A stretch of 64,000 nt of DNA from Nocardioides mangrovicus (GCF_003674065.1 NZ_RDBE01000001.1:818571-882570), one strand, 5' to 3'; numbered from the stretch's first letter, positions 1 to 10,274 are shown. Numbers and translations are program-made. Notes: generated by a model from the letters alone, not told the origin.

Positions 1-124
1 TGCCCAGCCCGTTGCACAGCAGCACGGTCGGCAGGTCGCTGGCGACGTCGTTGGTCCAGGTGACCAGCCGGGTGCCGTCGGCGCTGCGGACCTCGCCGAA
101 GCGCAGTCGTGCCTCTTTGCTCAC
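1..124 (-). CDS. alpha/beta hydrolase, N-terminal fragment (runs off left edge)
   Basis: Only the first 41 residues are inside the window. They read from a GTG start at 124 and contain the first strand and the PTVLLCNGLG segment typical of the oxyanion-loop region of alpha/beta hydrolases. The catalytic Ser, Asp and His lie outside, so the substrate cannot be judged. The GTG start overlaps the TGA stop of the nitroreductase-family gene upstream (GTGA), so it is probably the last or a late gene of the same three-gene unit and translationally coupled. The family call rests on the N-terminus only. Confidence 0.6.
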   Translation of the reverse strand, partial: MSKEARLRFGEVRSADGTRLVTWTNDVASDLPTVLLCNGLG

Positions 125-519
125 CGAGCCGCGAGTCGCAGCACGGGGATCACCCGGTCGGTTTTCTGCTGGTAGTCACGGAAGCCCGACGACATCTCGG
201 TGAACCGCTGCCACGCCGCGTCGCGCTCCTGCCCCTGCAGGTCCTCGGTGTGGACGTCGACGGTGCGCTCACCGGTCTCGATCTCGACGTCGGGGTGGGC
301 GAGGAGGTTGCGGTACCAGTCCGGGTGCCGGTCGGCACCGGCCGCCGAGGCGGCGATCAGCCAGCTGCCGCCCTCGTCGATGGCGGCGACGGGGTTGACC
401 CGCTCCTCGCCGCTCCTGGCTCCGATGCTGTGCACCAGGACGAGGCCGTCGCCGAACATCTCGGTGTGCCCGCCGTGGTCGCGGAACTCGGCGATGATCT
501 GGGCGTTGAAGTCGCTCAT
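121..519 (-). CDS. deazaflavin-dependent (F420) nitroreductase family protein
   Basis: A 132-residue protein matching the small actinobacterial Ddn/DUF385 family, which uses coenzyme F420H2 (some members bind heme or flavin) in a split beta-barrel fold. Visible hallmarks are the central HSIGARSGEERVNPV segment and DWYRNLLAHPDVEIETG, the usual WYxNLxAxPxVxVE signature. The length is normal for the family. It starts with ATG overlapping the stop of the MHS transporter (ATGA) and its own stop overlaps the next gene, so the three genes look like one coupled operon. The substrate is unknown. A cofC gene of F420 biosynthesis is in this window (61698-62306), consistent with F420 use. Confidence 0.8.
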   Translation of the reverse strand: MSDFNAQIIAEFRDHGGHTEMFGDGLVLVHSIGARSGEERVNPVAAIDEGGSWLIAASAAGADRHPDWYRNLLAHPDVEIETGERTVDVHTEDLQGQERDAAWQRFTEMSSGFRDYQQKTDRVIPVLRLAAR

Positions 520-1868
520 GTCGCCCGAGCGTAGGTCGCGTCGTCGGCGATGTCGGAGCCGCTGTGCTCGCGCATGAGGCCGACGGCGATCAGCGTGACC
601 ACCGAGCAGCCCAGGATGGCGCCGGCGATCGCGAAGCCCGACCCGGTGTGCTCGAGCAGGTAGGTCGCCACCAGCGGCGCGGGGCCACCGGCGATCACGG
701 ACGCCAGCTGGTAGCCGACGCCGGCCCCCGCGTAGCGCAGCGCGGTGGGGAACTGCTCGGCGATGAGCGAGGCCTGCGGCCCGTACTGCATGCCGTGCGG
801 GATGAGTGCGACCAGCATGCCGACGAAGGCCAGCGCCGCCACCCCGGAGTCCAGCAGCGCGAACAGCACGAACCCGTAGACCCCGGTGACCGCGGCGCCC
901 ACCATGTAGATCCGTTTACGGCCGTAGGTGTCGGAGAGGTGGCCGAACAGCGGCACGGCCACGACCTCGACCGCGGCGGCCAGCAGGATCGCCGAGAGCG
1001 CGAACCGCTTGGAGTAGCCCTGCTCCTCGGTCAGGTACGTCAGCGTGAACGTGGTGATGACGTAGAACGGCGCCTGCTCGGAGAGCCGCGCGAAGGCGCT
1101 GAGCAGGATCGGCTTCCAGTGCGCGCGCCACACCTCCAGCGACGGCAGCCGCGAGAGCTCGCCCTGCGCGACCCGCTTGGCGAACATGGGCGTCTCCAGG
1201 ATGGAGAGCCGGATGTAGAGGCCGATGCCCACCAGCACCGCGCTGCACAGGAAGGGGATGCGCCAGCCCCAGGCCTGGAACTGGGCGTCGGTGGTGACCG
1301 CGCTCATCAGGTAGAGGAAGCCGGTGCCCAAGATGAGTCCGAACGCGACACCGAGCTGGGGCAGGGAGGCCATGAGGCCGCGACGCTTCTGGTCGCCCCA
1401 CTCCATCGAGAGCAGCACCGAGCCGCTCCACTCACCGCCCACGGCGATGCCCTGGAAGAGTCGCAGCAGCACCAGGATCAGCGGTGCCGCACGGCCGATG
1501 TGGTCGGCGCTGGGCAGTACGCCGACGACGGTGGTGGCCAGGCCCATCATCAGCAGCGTGATGATCAGCGTCGCCTTGCGACCGATGCGGTCGCCCCAGT
1601 GGCCGAAGATCGCGGCGCCGACCGGCCGCGCCGCGAAGCCCACGGCGTAGGTGGCGAAGGACTCCAGCCGGCCGGCGTACTGGCTGGACTCGGGGAAGAA
1701 CAGCGCGGGGAAGACGAGCGCGGCCGCGGTGTTGTAGAGGAAGAAGTCGTACCACTCGATGGTGGTGCCGACCGTGCTGGCCAGTCCGGCCTTGCGGATC
1801 TGGCGTCGATGCTCGGCGGTACCCTCGGCAGCGGTGGCCTCCGAGGCGGCGTTCGGGTCGAGAGTCAT
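516..1868 (-). CDS. MFS transporter, metabolite:H+ symporter (MHS) family
   Basis: A 450-residue inner-membrane protein with about 12 predicted helices. The N-terminal motif TIEWYDFFLYNTAAALVFP followed by YAVGFAARPVGAAIFGHWGD and RIGRKATL is the classic signature of the MHS branch (ProP, KgtP, ShiA and citrate carriers), proton-coupled uptake systems for organic acids and osmolytes. A second loop motif, GHLSDTYGRKRIY, marks the start of the second six-helix half. It is divergent from ilvD with 65 bp between starts and heads the unit with the F420-type reductase and the hydrolase. The substrate cannot be assigned; a dicarboxylate or shikimate-like acid is plausible. Confidence 0.85.
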   Translation of the reverse strand: MTLDPNAASEATAAEGTAEHRRQIRKAGLASTVGTTIEWYDFFLYNTAAALVFPALFFPESSQYAGRLESFATYAVGFAARPVGAAIFGHWGDRIGRKATLIITLLMMGLATTVVGVLPSADHIGRAAPLILVLLRLFQGIAVGGEWSGSVLLSMEWGDQKRRGLMASLPQLGVAFGLILGTGFLYLMSAVTTDAQFQAWGWRIPFLCSAVLVGIGLYIRLSILETPMFAKRVAQGELSRLPSLEVWRAHWKPILLSAFARLSEQAPFYVITTFTLTYLTEEQGYSKRFALSAILLAAAVEVVAVPLFGHLSDTYGRKRIYMVGAAVTGVYGFVLFALLDSGVAALAFVGMLVALIPHGMQYGPQASLIAEQFPTALRYAGAGVGYQLASVIAGGPAPLVATYLLEHTGSGFAIAGAILGCSVVTLIAVGLMREHSGSDIADDATYARAT

Positions 1869-1921
1869 CTGTGATCCCTACCACACTCCGAGCGGGCGAT
1901 GGGTCGCCCGAGCCCCGCGAC

Positions 1922-1927
1922 TAGTCT
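1922..1927 (+). promoter_or_regulatory. -10 box of ilvD, leaderless arrangement
   Basis: TAGTCT sits 6 nt before the ilvD ATG, the spacing expected when the transcript starts at the start codon itself. No Shine-Dalgarno sequence precedes the ATG. The same layout recurs at many genes in the window. Confidence 0.6.
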
Positions 1928-1933
1928 CGGCGC

Positions 1934-3625
1934 ATGGCCGAGCAGCAGAGTCCCGACATCAAACCCCGCTCCCGCGACGTCACCGACGGCATCGAGAAGA
2001 CCGCCTCGCGCGGCATGCTGCGGGCGATCGGCATGCAGGACGAGGACTTCGCGAAGCCCCAGATCGGCGTCGGCTCGAGCTGGAACGAGACCGGCCCTTG
2101 CAACCTCTCGCTGCGCCGGCTCGCCGAGGCCGCCAAGCGCGGGGTCACCAGGGCCGGCGGGTACCCGATGGAGTTCGGCACCATCTCGGTCAACGACGGC
2201 ATCTCGATGGGCCACGAGGGCATGCACTTCTCGCTGGTCTCGCGCGAGGTGATCGCCGACTCCGTCGAGACCCTGATGAGCGGCGAGCGGCTCGACGGCT
2301 CGGTGCTGCTCGGCGCCTGCGACAAGACCCAGCCGGGCATGCTCATGGCGGCGGCCCGGCTCGACCTGGCCAGCGTGTTCCTCTACGGCGGCTCGATCAT
2401 GCCGGGCAACCTCGACGGCCAGGACGTCACCATCATCGACGCCTTCGAGGCGGTCGGCGCGTGTCTGGCCGGCAAGATCAGCGAGGAGGAGGTCAAGCGC
2501 GTCGAGCGCGCGATCTGCCCCGGCGAGGGTGCCTGCGGCGGCATGTACACCGCCAACACCATGGCCTCGGTGGGGGAGGCGCTCGGCATGAGCCTGCCCG
2601 GGTCGGCTGCCCCGCCGTCGATCGACAGCCGTCGCGACCTGTTCGCCGAGCGCTCGGGCGAGGCCGTCGTCGAGCTGCTGCGGCAGGGCATCACCGCCCG
2701 CGACATCATGACGATGGAGGCCTTCGAGAACGCCATCACGGTCGTCATGGCGCTGGGCGGCTCCACCAACGCGGTGCTCCACCTGCTCGCGATCGCGCGG
2801 GAGGCCGACGTCGACCTGCGGATCGACGACTTCAACCGCATCGGCGACAAGGTGCCGCACCTGGCGGACATGAAGCCGTTCGGTCGCTACGTGATGAACG
2901 ACGTCGACAAGATCGGCGGGATCCCGGTGGTGATGAAGGCGCTGCTCGACGCGGGCCTGCTGCACGGTGACTGCCTGACCGTGACCGGCAAGACGATGGC
3001 CGAGAACCTCGAGGCGCTCGCGCCGCAGCCGCTCGACGGCGAGGTGCTGCACACGATGGACAGGCCGATCCACGCCAGCGGCGGCCTCACCATCCTCAAA
3101 GGCACGCTGGCCCCCGACGGCGCGGTGGTGAAGTCGGCCGGCTTCGACTCGGAGGTCTTCACCGGCACGGCGCGGGTCTTCGACGGCGAGCGGGCCGCGA
3201 TGGACGCCCTGCTCGAGGGCGGCATCAGCGCCGGCGACGTCGTGGTCATCCGCTACGAGGGCCCCAAGGGCGGCCCGGGCATGCGCGAGATGCTCGCGAT
3301 CACCGGCGCCATCAAGGGCGCAGGCCTCGGCAAGGACGTCCTGCTGCTCACCGACGGCCGTTTCTCCGGCGGCACCACGGGCCTGTGCATCGGGCACGTC
3401 GCGCCCGAGGCGGTCGACGGCGGCCCGATCGCGTTCGTACGCGACGGCGACACCATCACCGTCGACATCGCCAACCGCCGCATGGACGTCGCGGAGGCCG
3501 AGGACGACGAGTGGGAGTCGCGCCGCGAGGGCTGGGAGCCCCACCCGCCGAAGTACACCACCGGCGTGCTGGCCAAGTACCGCAAGCTCGTGCAGTCCGC
3601 CGCCGTCGGCGCGGTCACCGGCTGA
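1934..3625 (+). CDS. ilvD: dihydroxy-acid dehydratase
   Basis: 563 residues, full length. It dehydrates 2,3-dihydroxy-isovalerate and 2,3-dihydroxy-3-methylvalerate to the 2-oxo acids of the valine/leucine and isoleucine routes, in the cytoplasm, using an Fe-S cluster and Mg2+. Three Cys positions match the cluster ligands: C56 (ETGPCNLS), C129 in GACDKTQPG and C201 in [13 protein letters not shown]. The active-site Ser motif [15 protein letters not shown] is near residue 480. The start is the ATG directly after the TAGTCT box. It stands alone, divergent from the MHS transporter, rather than in the ilvBNC operon, and has no leader ORF of its own. Confidence 0.97.
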   Translation: MAEQQSPDIKPRSRDVTDGIEKTASRGMLRAIGMQDEDFAKPQIGVGSSWNETGPCNLSLRRLAEAAKRGVTRAGGYPMEFGTISVNDGISMGHEGMHFSLVSREVIADSVETLMSGERLDGSVLLGACDKTQPGMLMAAARLDLASVFLYGGSIMPGNLDGQDVTIIDAFEAVGACLAGKISEEEVKRVERAICPGEGACGGMYTANTMASVGEALGMSLPGSAAPPSIDSRRDLFAERSGEAVVELLRQGITARDIMTMEAFENAITVVMALGGSTNAVLHLLAIAREADVDLRIDDFNRIGDKVPHLADMKPFGRYVMNDVDKIGGIPVVMKALLDAGLLHGDCLTVTGKTMAENLEALAPQPLDGEVLHTMDRPIHASGGLTILKGTLAPDGAVVKSAGFDSEVFTGTARVFDGERAAMDALLEGGISAGDVVVIRYEGPKGGPGMREMLAITGAIKGAGLGKDVLLLTDGRFSGGTTGLCIGHVAPEAVDGGPIAFVRDGDTITVDIANRRMDVAEAEDDEWESRREGWEPHPPKYTTGVLAKYRKLVQSAAVGAVTG

Positions 3626-3643
3626 CGGCGGCCGATCCGCCGT

Positions 3644-3681
3644 CGACCCGTCAAAGATGCAGCCGCACCTCTGACGGGTCG
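3644..3681. terminator. bidirectional hairpin between ilvD and S53 peptidase
   Basis: CGACCCGTCA at 3644-3653 pairs with TGACGGGTCG at 3672-3681 (10 bp stem, 18 nt loop). It lies between two convergent stops and has no strong T tract, as is common for actinobacterial hairpin terminators. Confidence 0.55.
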
Positions 3682-3688
3682 CCGATGG

Positions 3689-5353
3689 CTACTTGATGGC
3701 GCTGTTGAGCTTGTTGACGTCCCAGCTGCCCAGCCCGGTGGTGAAGTCGTAGCCGGGCAGCGCGGTGTAGGCGCCGTTCGTGCCGACCACGACGTCGTGG
3801 AAGGACGCCGGGACGGTCGTCGGCGGCAGCGGCTGGGTGGTCTGGGCCTGGGCGTAGATGCCGTACAGCTTCGGTGAGGCGAAGCCGAGCTTGCCGCCGT
3901 GGCTGGAGTTCAGCCTCGTCCAGAGCCCCAGCGCGAGCGGCGAGGACAGGCTCGTGCCACCGATCTGCTCGTCGGCGCCGTCGACCGTGATGAGTGCGCC
4001 CGTGGTGGGGTCGGCGTCGAAGGCGACGTCGGGCACGCCGCGCAGGCCCGCGGCCGACGTCGGCACCACGCCGCTCTGCCAGTAGCCCGGCGTCTCGACC
4101 GGGCTGACGCCGCCGCCACCGGCGTTCCAGGCGACCTCGGCGGTGTAGGCGTCGGCGTCGGTCGTGGCCAACGTGGTGCCGCCGACGCCCACGACGTACG
4201 GCGAGGAGGCGGGGTACTCGGTGTCGGGCAGGCCAGCGCCGGGGACGCCGTTGGTCGGCGCGACCGCGCACGCGCTGCCGGTGTCGCCGCTGGAGGCGAA
4301 GAACGTCTGGCCCTGCACCGCGGCCTCGGCGAAGGCGATGTCGTCGACGGTCATCGACCCGTCCAGGAAGGGCAGCACGTCGCACTCGCCGAGCGAGGCG
4401 GAGCCGGCCTGGGCCTTGTCGTCGGAGACGAAGCGGTTGATCGAGCGGGCCAGGTCGGAGTTGGTGAGCGAGGTCGCCACGTAGACGTAGAGCTGCTTGG
4501 TGCTCGGCGCCGCGCCGGTGGAGGTCTGCGTGTCCAGGTCCCACTCGTCGGCGCCGGCGGTGTCGGTGCTCTTGATGCCGGTGTACACCAGCGACACGGG
4601 CACCTGGCGGAGCTTGCGCTTGGCCTCGTAGGTGCGCAGGTCCTTGACCGTCTGCGTCAGGTCGCCCTCCGCGATCACCGCGAGCGACGTGCCGTCACCG
4701 GCCTTGGTGGCCTTGGCGTCGTAGACCGTCGGGAACTCGTCGGGGTAGAAGCCGGTCAGCTTCGGCAGGCTCGCGGCCTGGGGACGCACGGTGGCGCCCA
4801 GCGTGGAGAGGCCGAGCACGCCGGTGACCGTGCCGGCCAGCGACGTCGGCACCTGCGCGGCGGCGGTGTTGGCCAGCACGGTGCGGCCGGACTGGGTGAA
4901 GCGGCCGATCGTGGTGTGGAAGGCCTGCTGGGCCTGGGCGACGGTGGCGTCGGCGGTGACCTGCAGCCGGTTGCCGGCCACCGTCACGTTGGTCATCCCG
5001 GCGCTCTGCAGGTAGCTGCGCACGGCGTCGGCCTGGGCCTGGGTGGCGGCGAAGCGGTCGGTGAACTGCGCGGGGGTCAGGTACTGCTCGTAGGCGGCGT
5101 CACCCGGCGTGCTCTGGGCCTTGATGAGCGCGTCGAGACCGGCCCGGTCGCGCGGGGTGAGGCCGACGGTCAGGCGCAGCGGCGTGCTCGCCGGCGCGGA
5201 CCCGAGCGCGGTGGCGCCGACCAGGCTGAGCGCGTCGGTGGCGGTGGGAGCCCAGCCGGTGTCGGCTGCACCGGCGGCCAGGTCGGGGGAGACGACGGCG
5301 AGGGCCGCGGCCGCGAGGGCGGCCAGGGCGATGCGGAGGTGCGAGCGACGCAT
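3689..5353 (-). CDS. secreted S53 family (sedolisin/kumamolisin-type) serine-carboxyl peptidase
   Basis: 554 residues. An N-terminal Sec signal peptide (MRRSHLRIALAALAAAALAV, cleavage near residue 28) is followed by a pro-kumamolisin activation domain (about 40-190, with YEQYLTPAQFTDRF) and the catalytic domain. The Glu-Asp pair E270 and D274 (ADEWDLD), the oxyanion Asp in SSGDTGS, and the nucleophile S468 in GGTSLSSP fit the S53 triad. The C-terminal FHDVVVGTNG...PGYDFTTGLGS segment resembles the Ca2+-binding end of the fold. S53 enzymes are usually acid-active endopeptidases that process themselves. It is convergent with ilvD. A second, divergent S53 gene lies at 16232-18229. Confidence 0.9.
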   Translation of the reverse strand: MRRSHLRIALAALAAAALAVVSPDLAAGAADTGWAPTATDALSLVGATALGSAPASTPLRLTVGLTPRDRAGLDALIKAQSTPGDAAYEQYLTPAQFTDRFAATQAQADAVRSYLQSAGMTNVTVAGNRLQVTADATVAQAQQAFHTTIGRFTQSGRTVLANTAAAQVPTSLAGTVTGVLGLSTLGATVRPQAASLPKLTGFYPDEFPTVYDAKATKAGDGTSLAVIAEGDLTQTVKDLRTYEAKRKLRQVPVSLVYTGIKSTDTAGADEWDLDTQTSTGAAPSTKQLYVYVATSLTNSDLARSINRFVSDDKAQAGSASLGECDVLPFLDGSMTVDDIAFAEAAVQGQTFFASSGDTGSACAVAPTNGVPGAGLPDTEYPASSPYVVGVGGTTLATTDADAYTAEVAWNAGGGGVSPVETPGYWQSGVVPTSAAGLRGVPDVAFDADPTTGALITVDGADEQIGGTSLSSPLALGLWTRLNSSHGGKLGFASPKLYGIYAQAQTTQPLPPTTVPASFHDVVVGTNGAYTALPGYDFTTGLGSWDVNKLNSAIK

Positions 5354-5495
5354 GGTGCTCCGATCGGCGAGGGGCGGGTGCTCCCGCCCGGGTACCGGTT
5401 CAACGACGTCGCCCGGGGATGGTTACTGACCGGTCACTTGTGTCTGGACCACACCGGCCCCGATGACGGCGCGGGTCGCGGCAGACTGGGGCGGC

Positions 5496-5912
5496 ATGGA
5501 CCAACGCCTCAGCTTCGTCACGCTCGCGGTCGCCGACCTCGACCGCACCCGCGCCTTCTACGTCGACGGGCTGGGCTGGACGCCCGAGATGGTCGTGCCG
5601 GGCGAGGTGCTGATGATCCGGGCCGGGGAGCGGCTGGTGCTCTCCTTCTGGGCCGAGTCGGGCTTCGAGGCCGAGGTCGGACCCATCCGCCGGGGCCAGG
5701 GCATCGTGCCCATCACGCTCGCGCACAACGTCGCCACCCCGGCCGAGGTCGACGCGGTGCTCGAGGTGGCCGCCTCGGCCGGCGCCGAGGTCTCGCCCGG
5801 CCAGCAGCGCGACTGGGGCGGCTACACCGGCTACTTCGCCGACCCCGACGGCTTCCGCTGGGAGATCGCCACGAACCCCGGCGACATCGGCCGCCTGGTG
5901 CTGCCCGACTGA
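5496..5912 (+). CDS. VOC superfamily (glyoxalase/bleomycin-resistance fold) protein
   Basis: 138 residues made of two beta-alpha-beta-beta-beta modules: LSFVTLAVADLDRTRAFYVDGLGW at the N-terminus and YFADPDGFRWEIATNPG near the C-terminus, the usual VOC signatures. The ATG at 5496 begins directly at the first strand; a start at 5463 would add 11 residues lacking family similarity. Members are metal-dependent lyases, isomerases or dioxygenases, or drug-binding proteins, and the substrate cannot be inferred here. It lies between the S53 peptidase (divergent) and a GNAT gene 23 bp downstream that has its own -10 box. Confidence 0.8.
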   Translation: MDQRLSFVTLAVADLDRTRAFYVDGLGWTPEMVVPGEVLMIRAGERLVLSFWAESGFEAEVGPIRRGQGIVPITLAHNVATPAEVDAVLEVAASAGAEVSPGQQRDWGGYTGYFADPDGFRWEIATNPGDIGRLVLPD

Positions 5913-5935
5913 CCGGCACGCCCTAGGGTCGAGCC

Positions 5936-6661
5936 GTGCCGATCAACGACCACGGCCAACCCGTGGGCGAGCCCGTGCCGGACTGGTCGCCGCGCCCGGT
6001 GGTGGCGCCCGTGAGGCTGGTCGGGCGCACGGTGCGCGTCGAGCCGCTGGCCGAGGAGCACGTCGCCGACCTGTGGCAGGCGCTGTGCGTCGAGAGCCCG
6101 CCCTCGACGTGGACGTACCTGCCGTGGGGCCCCTACAGCGACGCCGCCGGGGTGCGCGGCTACGTCGCCACCCTGCTGGACGACCCCGGTTGGGTGCCCC
6201 ATGTGCTGGTGGTCGAGGGCCGCGCGCAGGGGGTGGCCTGCTACCTGCGCAACGACGCGCCCAACGGCGTGGTCGAGGTGGGCGGCATCGGCTACGGCGC
6301 GGCGCTGCAGCGCACGGTCGCCGCCACCGAGGCGATGTACCTCATGGCGAGGCACGTCTTCGACGAGCTGGGCTACCGGCGCTACGAGTGGAAGTGTGAC
6401 AGCCTCAACGAGCCCTCGCGCCGGGCCGCCACCCGGCTCGGGTTCGGCTACGAGGGCCGCTTCCGCCAGGCGCTGGTCTACAAGGGCCGCAACCGCGACA
6501 CCGACTGGTTCGCGATGACCGACGGTGACTGGCCGGCGCTGCGCGCGGCGTACGAGTCGTGGCTGGATCCGGGCAACTTCGACGACGGCGGCCGTCAACG
6601 CGCTCCGCTCGCATGCCGGACGGCGAGTCCAGATCCTGGGACGGGTGTCACACTGTCTTGA
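5936..6661 (+). CDS. GNAT family N-acetyltransferase (RimJ/RimL-like)
   Basis: 241 residues. The RimJ/RimL-type pattern is clear: VRLVGRTVRVEPLAEEHVADLW at the N-terminus, VGGIGYGAALQRTVAATEAMYLM (strand 4 and acetyl-CoA loop) and YEWKCDSLNEPSRRAATRLGFGYEG near residues 155-180. Such proteins acetylate N-terminal amino groups of proteins or small molecules with acetyl-CoA. It starts with GTG 6 nt after a TAGGGT -10 box (5924-5929), suggesting a leaderless transcript. The last 20 or so residues are a low-complexity tail running close to the ilvB promoter. The substrate is unknown. Confidence 0.8.
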   Translation: MPINDHGQPVGEPVPDWSPRPVVAPVRLVGRTVRVEPLAEEHVADLWQALCVESPPSTWTYLPWGPYSDAAGVRGYVATLLDDPGWVPHVLVVEGRAQGVACYLRNDAPNGVVEVGGIGYGAALQRTVAATEAMYLMARHVFDELGYRRYEWKCDSLNEPSRRAATRLGFGYEGRFRQALVYKGRNRDTDWFAMTDGDWPALRAAYESWLDPGNFDDGGRQRAPLACRTASPDPGTGVTLS

Positions 6662-6687
6662 CCGGTCCCGGACGCAGACGAGAACCT
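6658..6687 (+). promoter_or_regulatory. candidate ilvBNC promoter
   Basis: TTGACC at 6658-6663, an 18 bp spacer, and GAACCT at 6682-6687. The -10 ends 6 nt before the ATG of the leader peptide, so the leader mRNA would begin at or near its own start codon. Assigned by eye from spacing and similarity. Confidence 0.45.
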
Positions 6688-6693
6688 AACCTC

Positions 6694-6741
6694 ATGCGTG
6701 AGCTTCTCCTCGTACGCCACCGGCGCGTAGGTCGGGCCTGA
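6694..6741 (+). CDS. ilvBNC leader peptide MRELLLVRHRRVGRA
   Basis: A 15-codon ORF with the run Leu-Leu-Leu-Val (CTT CTC CTC GTA) at codons 4-7, ending in TGA. It lies 111 bp before ilvB and directly upstream of a hairpin and an intrinsic terminator. This is the standard layout of ribosome-mediated attenuation: when charged Leu- or Val-tRNA is scarce the ribosome stalls on the run and the terminator does not form. Leader peptides with branched-chain codon runs before ilvBNC are known in Corynebacterium. That this one regulates is inference, but codon content and position are hard to explain otherwise. Confidence 0.8.
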   Translation: MRELLLVRHRRVGRA

Positions 6742-6749
6742 GACAGGCC
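6735..6749 (+). promoter_or_regulatory. leader hairpin at the stop codon of the ilvB leader peptide
   Basis: GGCCTG (6735-6740), AGA loop, CAGGCC (6744-6749). The TGA stop lies at the loop, so a ribosome finishing the leader would block this stem. It is a candidate upstream element in the attenuation switch. Confidence 0.5.
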
Positions 6750-6764
6750 GCACCTCCGCGTCGT

Positions 6765-6798
6765 CCCTCCGTCTGCCGATCCGGCCGGAGGGTTTTTT
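6765..6798 (+). terminator. intrinsic terminator of the ilvBNC attenuator
   Basis: CCCTCCG (6765-6771) pairs with CGGAGGG (6786-6792). An inner GCCG/CGGC stem closes an ATC loop, a TCT bulge lies on the 5' side, and six T residues follow immediately (6793-6798). It is a textbook factor-independent terminator placed inside the leader, 55 bp before ilvB, so full transcription of ilvBNC needs readthrough. Confidence 0.85.
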
Positions 6799-6852
6799 GT
6801 TGCCCGACCCCCGTACCGAACCCGTGTCACCTGAACCGACGAAGGACATCCG

Positions 6853-8613
6853 ATGAGCCAGGACGCCCCCGGCGCGGCAGAGCGCGTCACCGGAGCGCAG
6901 AGCCTGATCCGGTCGCTCGAGGCGGCCGGTGCCGAGACCATCTTCGGCATCCCCGGCGGCGCGATCCTGCCCGCCTACGACCCGCTGTACGACTCCTCGA
7001 TCCGCCACATCCTCGTGCGTCACGAGCAGGGCGCCGGCCACGCCGCCCAGGGCTACGCCGCCGCGAGCGGCCGGGTCGGGGTCTGCATGGCCACCAGCGG
7101 GCCGGGCGCCACGAACTTGGTGACGCCCATCGCCGACGCGCACATGGACTCGGTGCCGATGGTCGCGGTCACCGGCCAGGTCGGGGAGTCGATGATCGGC
7201 ACGGACGCCTTTCAGGAGGCCGACATCCGCGGCATCACGATGCCGATCACCAAGCACAACTACCTGGTGACCGACCCCGACCAGATCCCGCGGGTTGTGG
7301 CCGAGGCGTTCTACCTCGCCTCCACAGGCCGCCCCGGCCCGGTGCTCGTCGACGTCGCGAAGTCCGCTCTGCAGGCGCAGACCACCTTCGCCTGGCCCAC
7401 CCAGCTCCACCTGCCCGGCTACCGACCCGTCACCAAGCCGCACGCCAAGCAGATCCGCGAGGCGGCCAAGCTGATCACCGGGTCGCGCAAGCCCGTGCTC
7501 TACGTCGGCGGCGGCGTCATCCGCTCCGGCGCCAGCCGCGAGCTGCGGGTGCTGGCCGAGAAGACCGGCATGCCGGTGGTCACCACGCTGATGGCCCGCG
7601 GGGCGTTCCCCGACAGCCACCCGCAGAACCTCGGCATGCCCGGCATGCACGGCACGGTGGCCGCCGTGGCCGCGCTGCAGAAGAGCGACCTCATCATCAG
7701 CCTGGGCGCGCGCTTCGACGACCGTGTGACCGGCAACCTCGACTCCTTTGCGCCGAACGCCAAGGTCGTCCACGCCGACATCGACCCCGCCGAGATCGGC
7801 AAGAACCGCCGGGCCGACGTGCCGATCGTGGGCGACGCCCGCGAGGTCATCGCCGACCTCATCGTGGCGCTGCAGGCGCTCGAGGACCACGGCGACACCG
7901 GCGACTTCGAGGCCTGGGTGGGCTTCCTCGCCGGCGTGAAGCAGCGCTACCCGCTGGGCTACGACACCCCGGCCGAGGGCCTCGCGCCGCAGTACGTCAT
8001 CGAACGGCTCGGTGCCATCGCCGGCCCCGAGGCCGTCTACGCCTCCGGCGTCGGCCAGCACCAGATGTGGGCCTCGCACTTCATCACCTACGAGAACCCC
8101 CGCACGTGGATCAACTCCGGCGGCGCCGGCACCATGGGCTTCGGCGTGCCGGCCGCGATGGGGGCCAAGGTCGCCTGCCCGGACACGACCGTGTGGGCCA
8201 TCGACGGCGACGGCTGCTTCCAGATGACCAACCAGGAGCTGGCCACCTGCACCCTCGAGGGCATCCCGATCAAGGTCGCCGTCATCAACAACGAGTCGCT
8301 GGGCATGGTCCGGCAGTGGCAGACGCTGTTCTACGAGGGGCGGTACTCCAACACCGACCTGCAGTCCAAGCGCATCCCGGACTTCGTCAAGCTCGCCGAC
8401 GCTTACGGCGCCGTGGGGCTCTCCTGCGAGACGCCGGAGCAGGTCGACGCGACCATCGAGAAGGCCATGGAGATCGACGACGTGCCCGTGGTCGTCGACT
8501 TCCGCGTGCACCGCGACGCCATGGTGTGGCCGATGGTCGCCGCCGGCACCTCCAACGACGACATCAAGTACGCCCGCGACCTGGCTCCCGACTTCGACGA
8601 GGACGACCTCTGA
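6853..8613 (+). CDS. ilvB: acetolactate synthase, large (catalytic) subunit
   Basis: 586 residues. ThDP- and FAD-dependent enzyme joining two pyruvates to 2-acetolactate (valine/leucine) or pyruvate with 2-oxobutyrate to 2-aceto-2-hydroxybutyrate (isoleucine). The catalytic Glu is E58 in [11 protein letters not shown]. The ThDP/Mg2+ motif GDGCFQMTN spans 452-460. The central FAD-binding domain includes [14 protein letters not shown]. The ATG is preceded by AAGGACA about 7 nt upstream. ilvN follows after 1 bp and ilvC 42 bp later, forming ilvBNC under control of the leader peptide and terminator upstream. Confidence 0.97.
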   Translation: MSQDAPGAAERVTGAQSLIRSLEAAGAETIFGIPGGAILPAYDPLYDSSIRHILVRHEQGAGHAAQGYAAASGRVGVCMATSGPGATNLVTPIADAHMDSVPMVAVTGQVGESMIGTDAFQEADIRGITMPITKHNYLVTDPDQIPRVVAEAFYLASTGRPGPVLVDVAKSALQAQTTFAWPTQLHLPGYRPVTKPHAKQIREAAKLITGSRKPVLYVGGGVIRSGASRELRVLAEKTGMPVVTTLMARGAFPDSHPQNLGMPGMHGTVAAVAALQKSDLIISLGARFDDRVTGNLDSFAPNAKVVHADIDPAEIGKNRRADVPIVGDAREVIADLIVALQALEDHGDTGDFEAWVGFLAGVKQRYPLGYDTPAEGLAPQYVIERLGAIAGPEAVYASGVGQHQMWASHFITYENPRTWINSGGAGTMGFGVPAAMGAKVACPDTTVWAIDGDGCFQMTNQELATCTLEGIPIKVAVINNESLGMVRQWQTLFYEGRYSNTDLQSKRIPDFVKLADAYGAVGLSCETPEQVDATIEKAMEIDDVPVVVDFRVHRDAMVWPMVAAGTSNDDIKYARDLAPDFDEDDL

Positions 8614-8614
8614 C

Positions 8615-9148
8615 ATGGCCGAGTCCCACACCCTGTCCGTGCTCGTGGAGGACAAGCCCGGCGTGCTCGCCCGCATCGCCGGTCTCTTCAGCCGCCGCGG
8701 CTACAACATCACCTCGCTGGCGGTCGGTCCGACCGAGCACCCGGAGATCTCCCGCATGACCATCCGGGTCGAGGTGGAGGACTCCCCGCTCGAGCAGGTG
8801 ACCAAGCAGCTCAACAAGCTGGTCGAGGTCATCAAGATCGTCGAGCTCGAGCCCCGCGAGGCCGTCGAGCGCGAGCTGCTGCTGGTCAAGGTCCGCGCCG
8901 ACACCGCCACCCGCGGCCAGGTGCTCGATGCCGTGCAGCTGTTCCGGGCGAAGGTCGTCGACGTCGCCGTCGACGCGATCACCATCGAGGTGACCGGCAA
9001 CCACGACAAGCTGCAGGACTTCTTGCGGGTGGTGGAGACCTTCGGCATCCGCGAGCTCGTCCAGAGCGGCATGGTCGCGGTGGGCCGCGGCTCGCGCTCG
9101 ATCACCGAACGCACCCTGCGGCCCGCGCCCATCGCGTTGGCCGACTGA
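8615..9148 (+). CDS. ilvN: acetolactate synthase, small (regulatory) subunit
   Basis: 177 residues. An N-terminal ACT domain (about 4-78) with LSVLVEDKPGVLARIAGLFSRRGYNI, containing the Gly and Asn positions that form the valine-binding dimer interface in IlvN/IlvH, is followed by a C-terminal domain that activates the catalytic subunit. It is a standard long-type small subunit, so valine feedback inhibition of IlvB is expected. It starts 1 bp after the ilvB stop, implying coupled translation. Confidence 0.96.
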   Translation: MAESHTLSVLVEDKPGVLARIAGLFSRRGYNITSLAVGPTEHPEISRMTIRVEVEDSPLEQVTKQLNKLVEVIKIVELEPREAVERELLLVKVRADTATRGQVLDAVQLFRAKVVDVAVDAITIEVTGNHDKLQDFLRVVETFGIRELVQSGMVAVGRGSRSITERTLRPAPIALAD

Positions 9149-10222
<1,074 letters not shown>

Positions 10223-10238
10223 GGTGCTCGTCCACCCG

Positions 10239-10274
10239 GCGCGCCTCGAGGTCCCCGACCACCTCGAGGCGCGC
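10239..10274. terminator. bidirectional hairpin after ilvC
   Basis: A perfect 14 bp inverted repeat, GCGCGCCTCGAGGT at 10239-10252 and its complement at 10261-10274, with an 8 nt loop. It sits between ilvC and the convergent gene, touches that gene's stop codon, and has no T tract. Confidence 0.65.
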
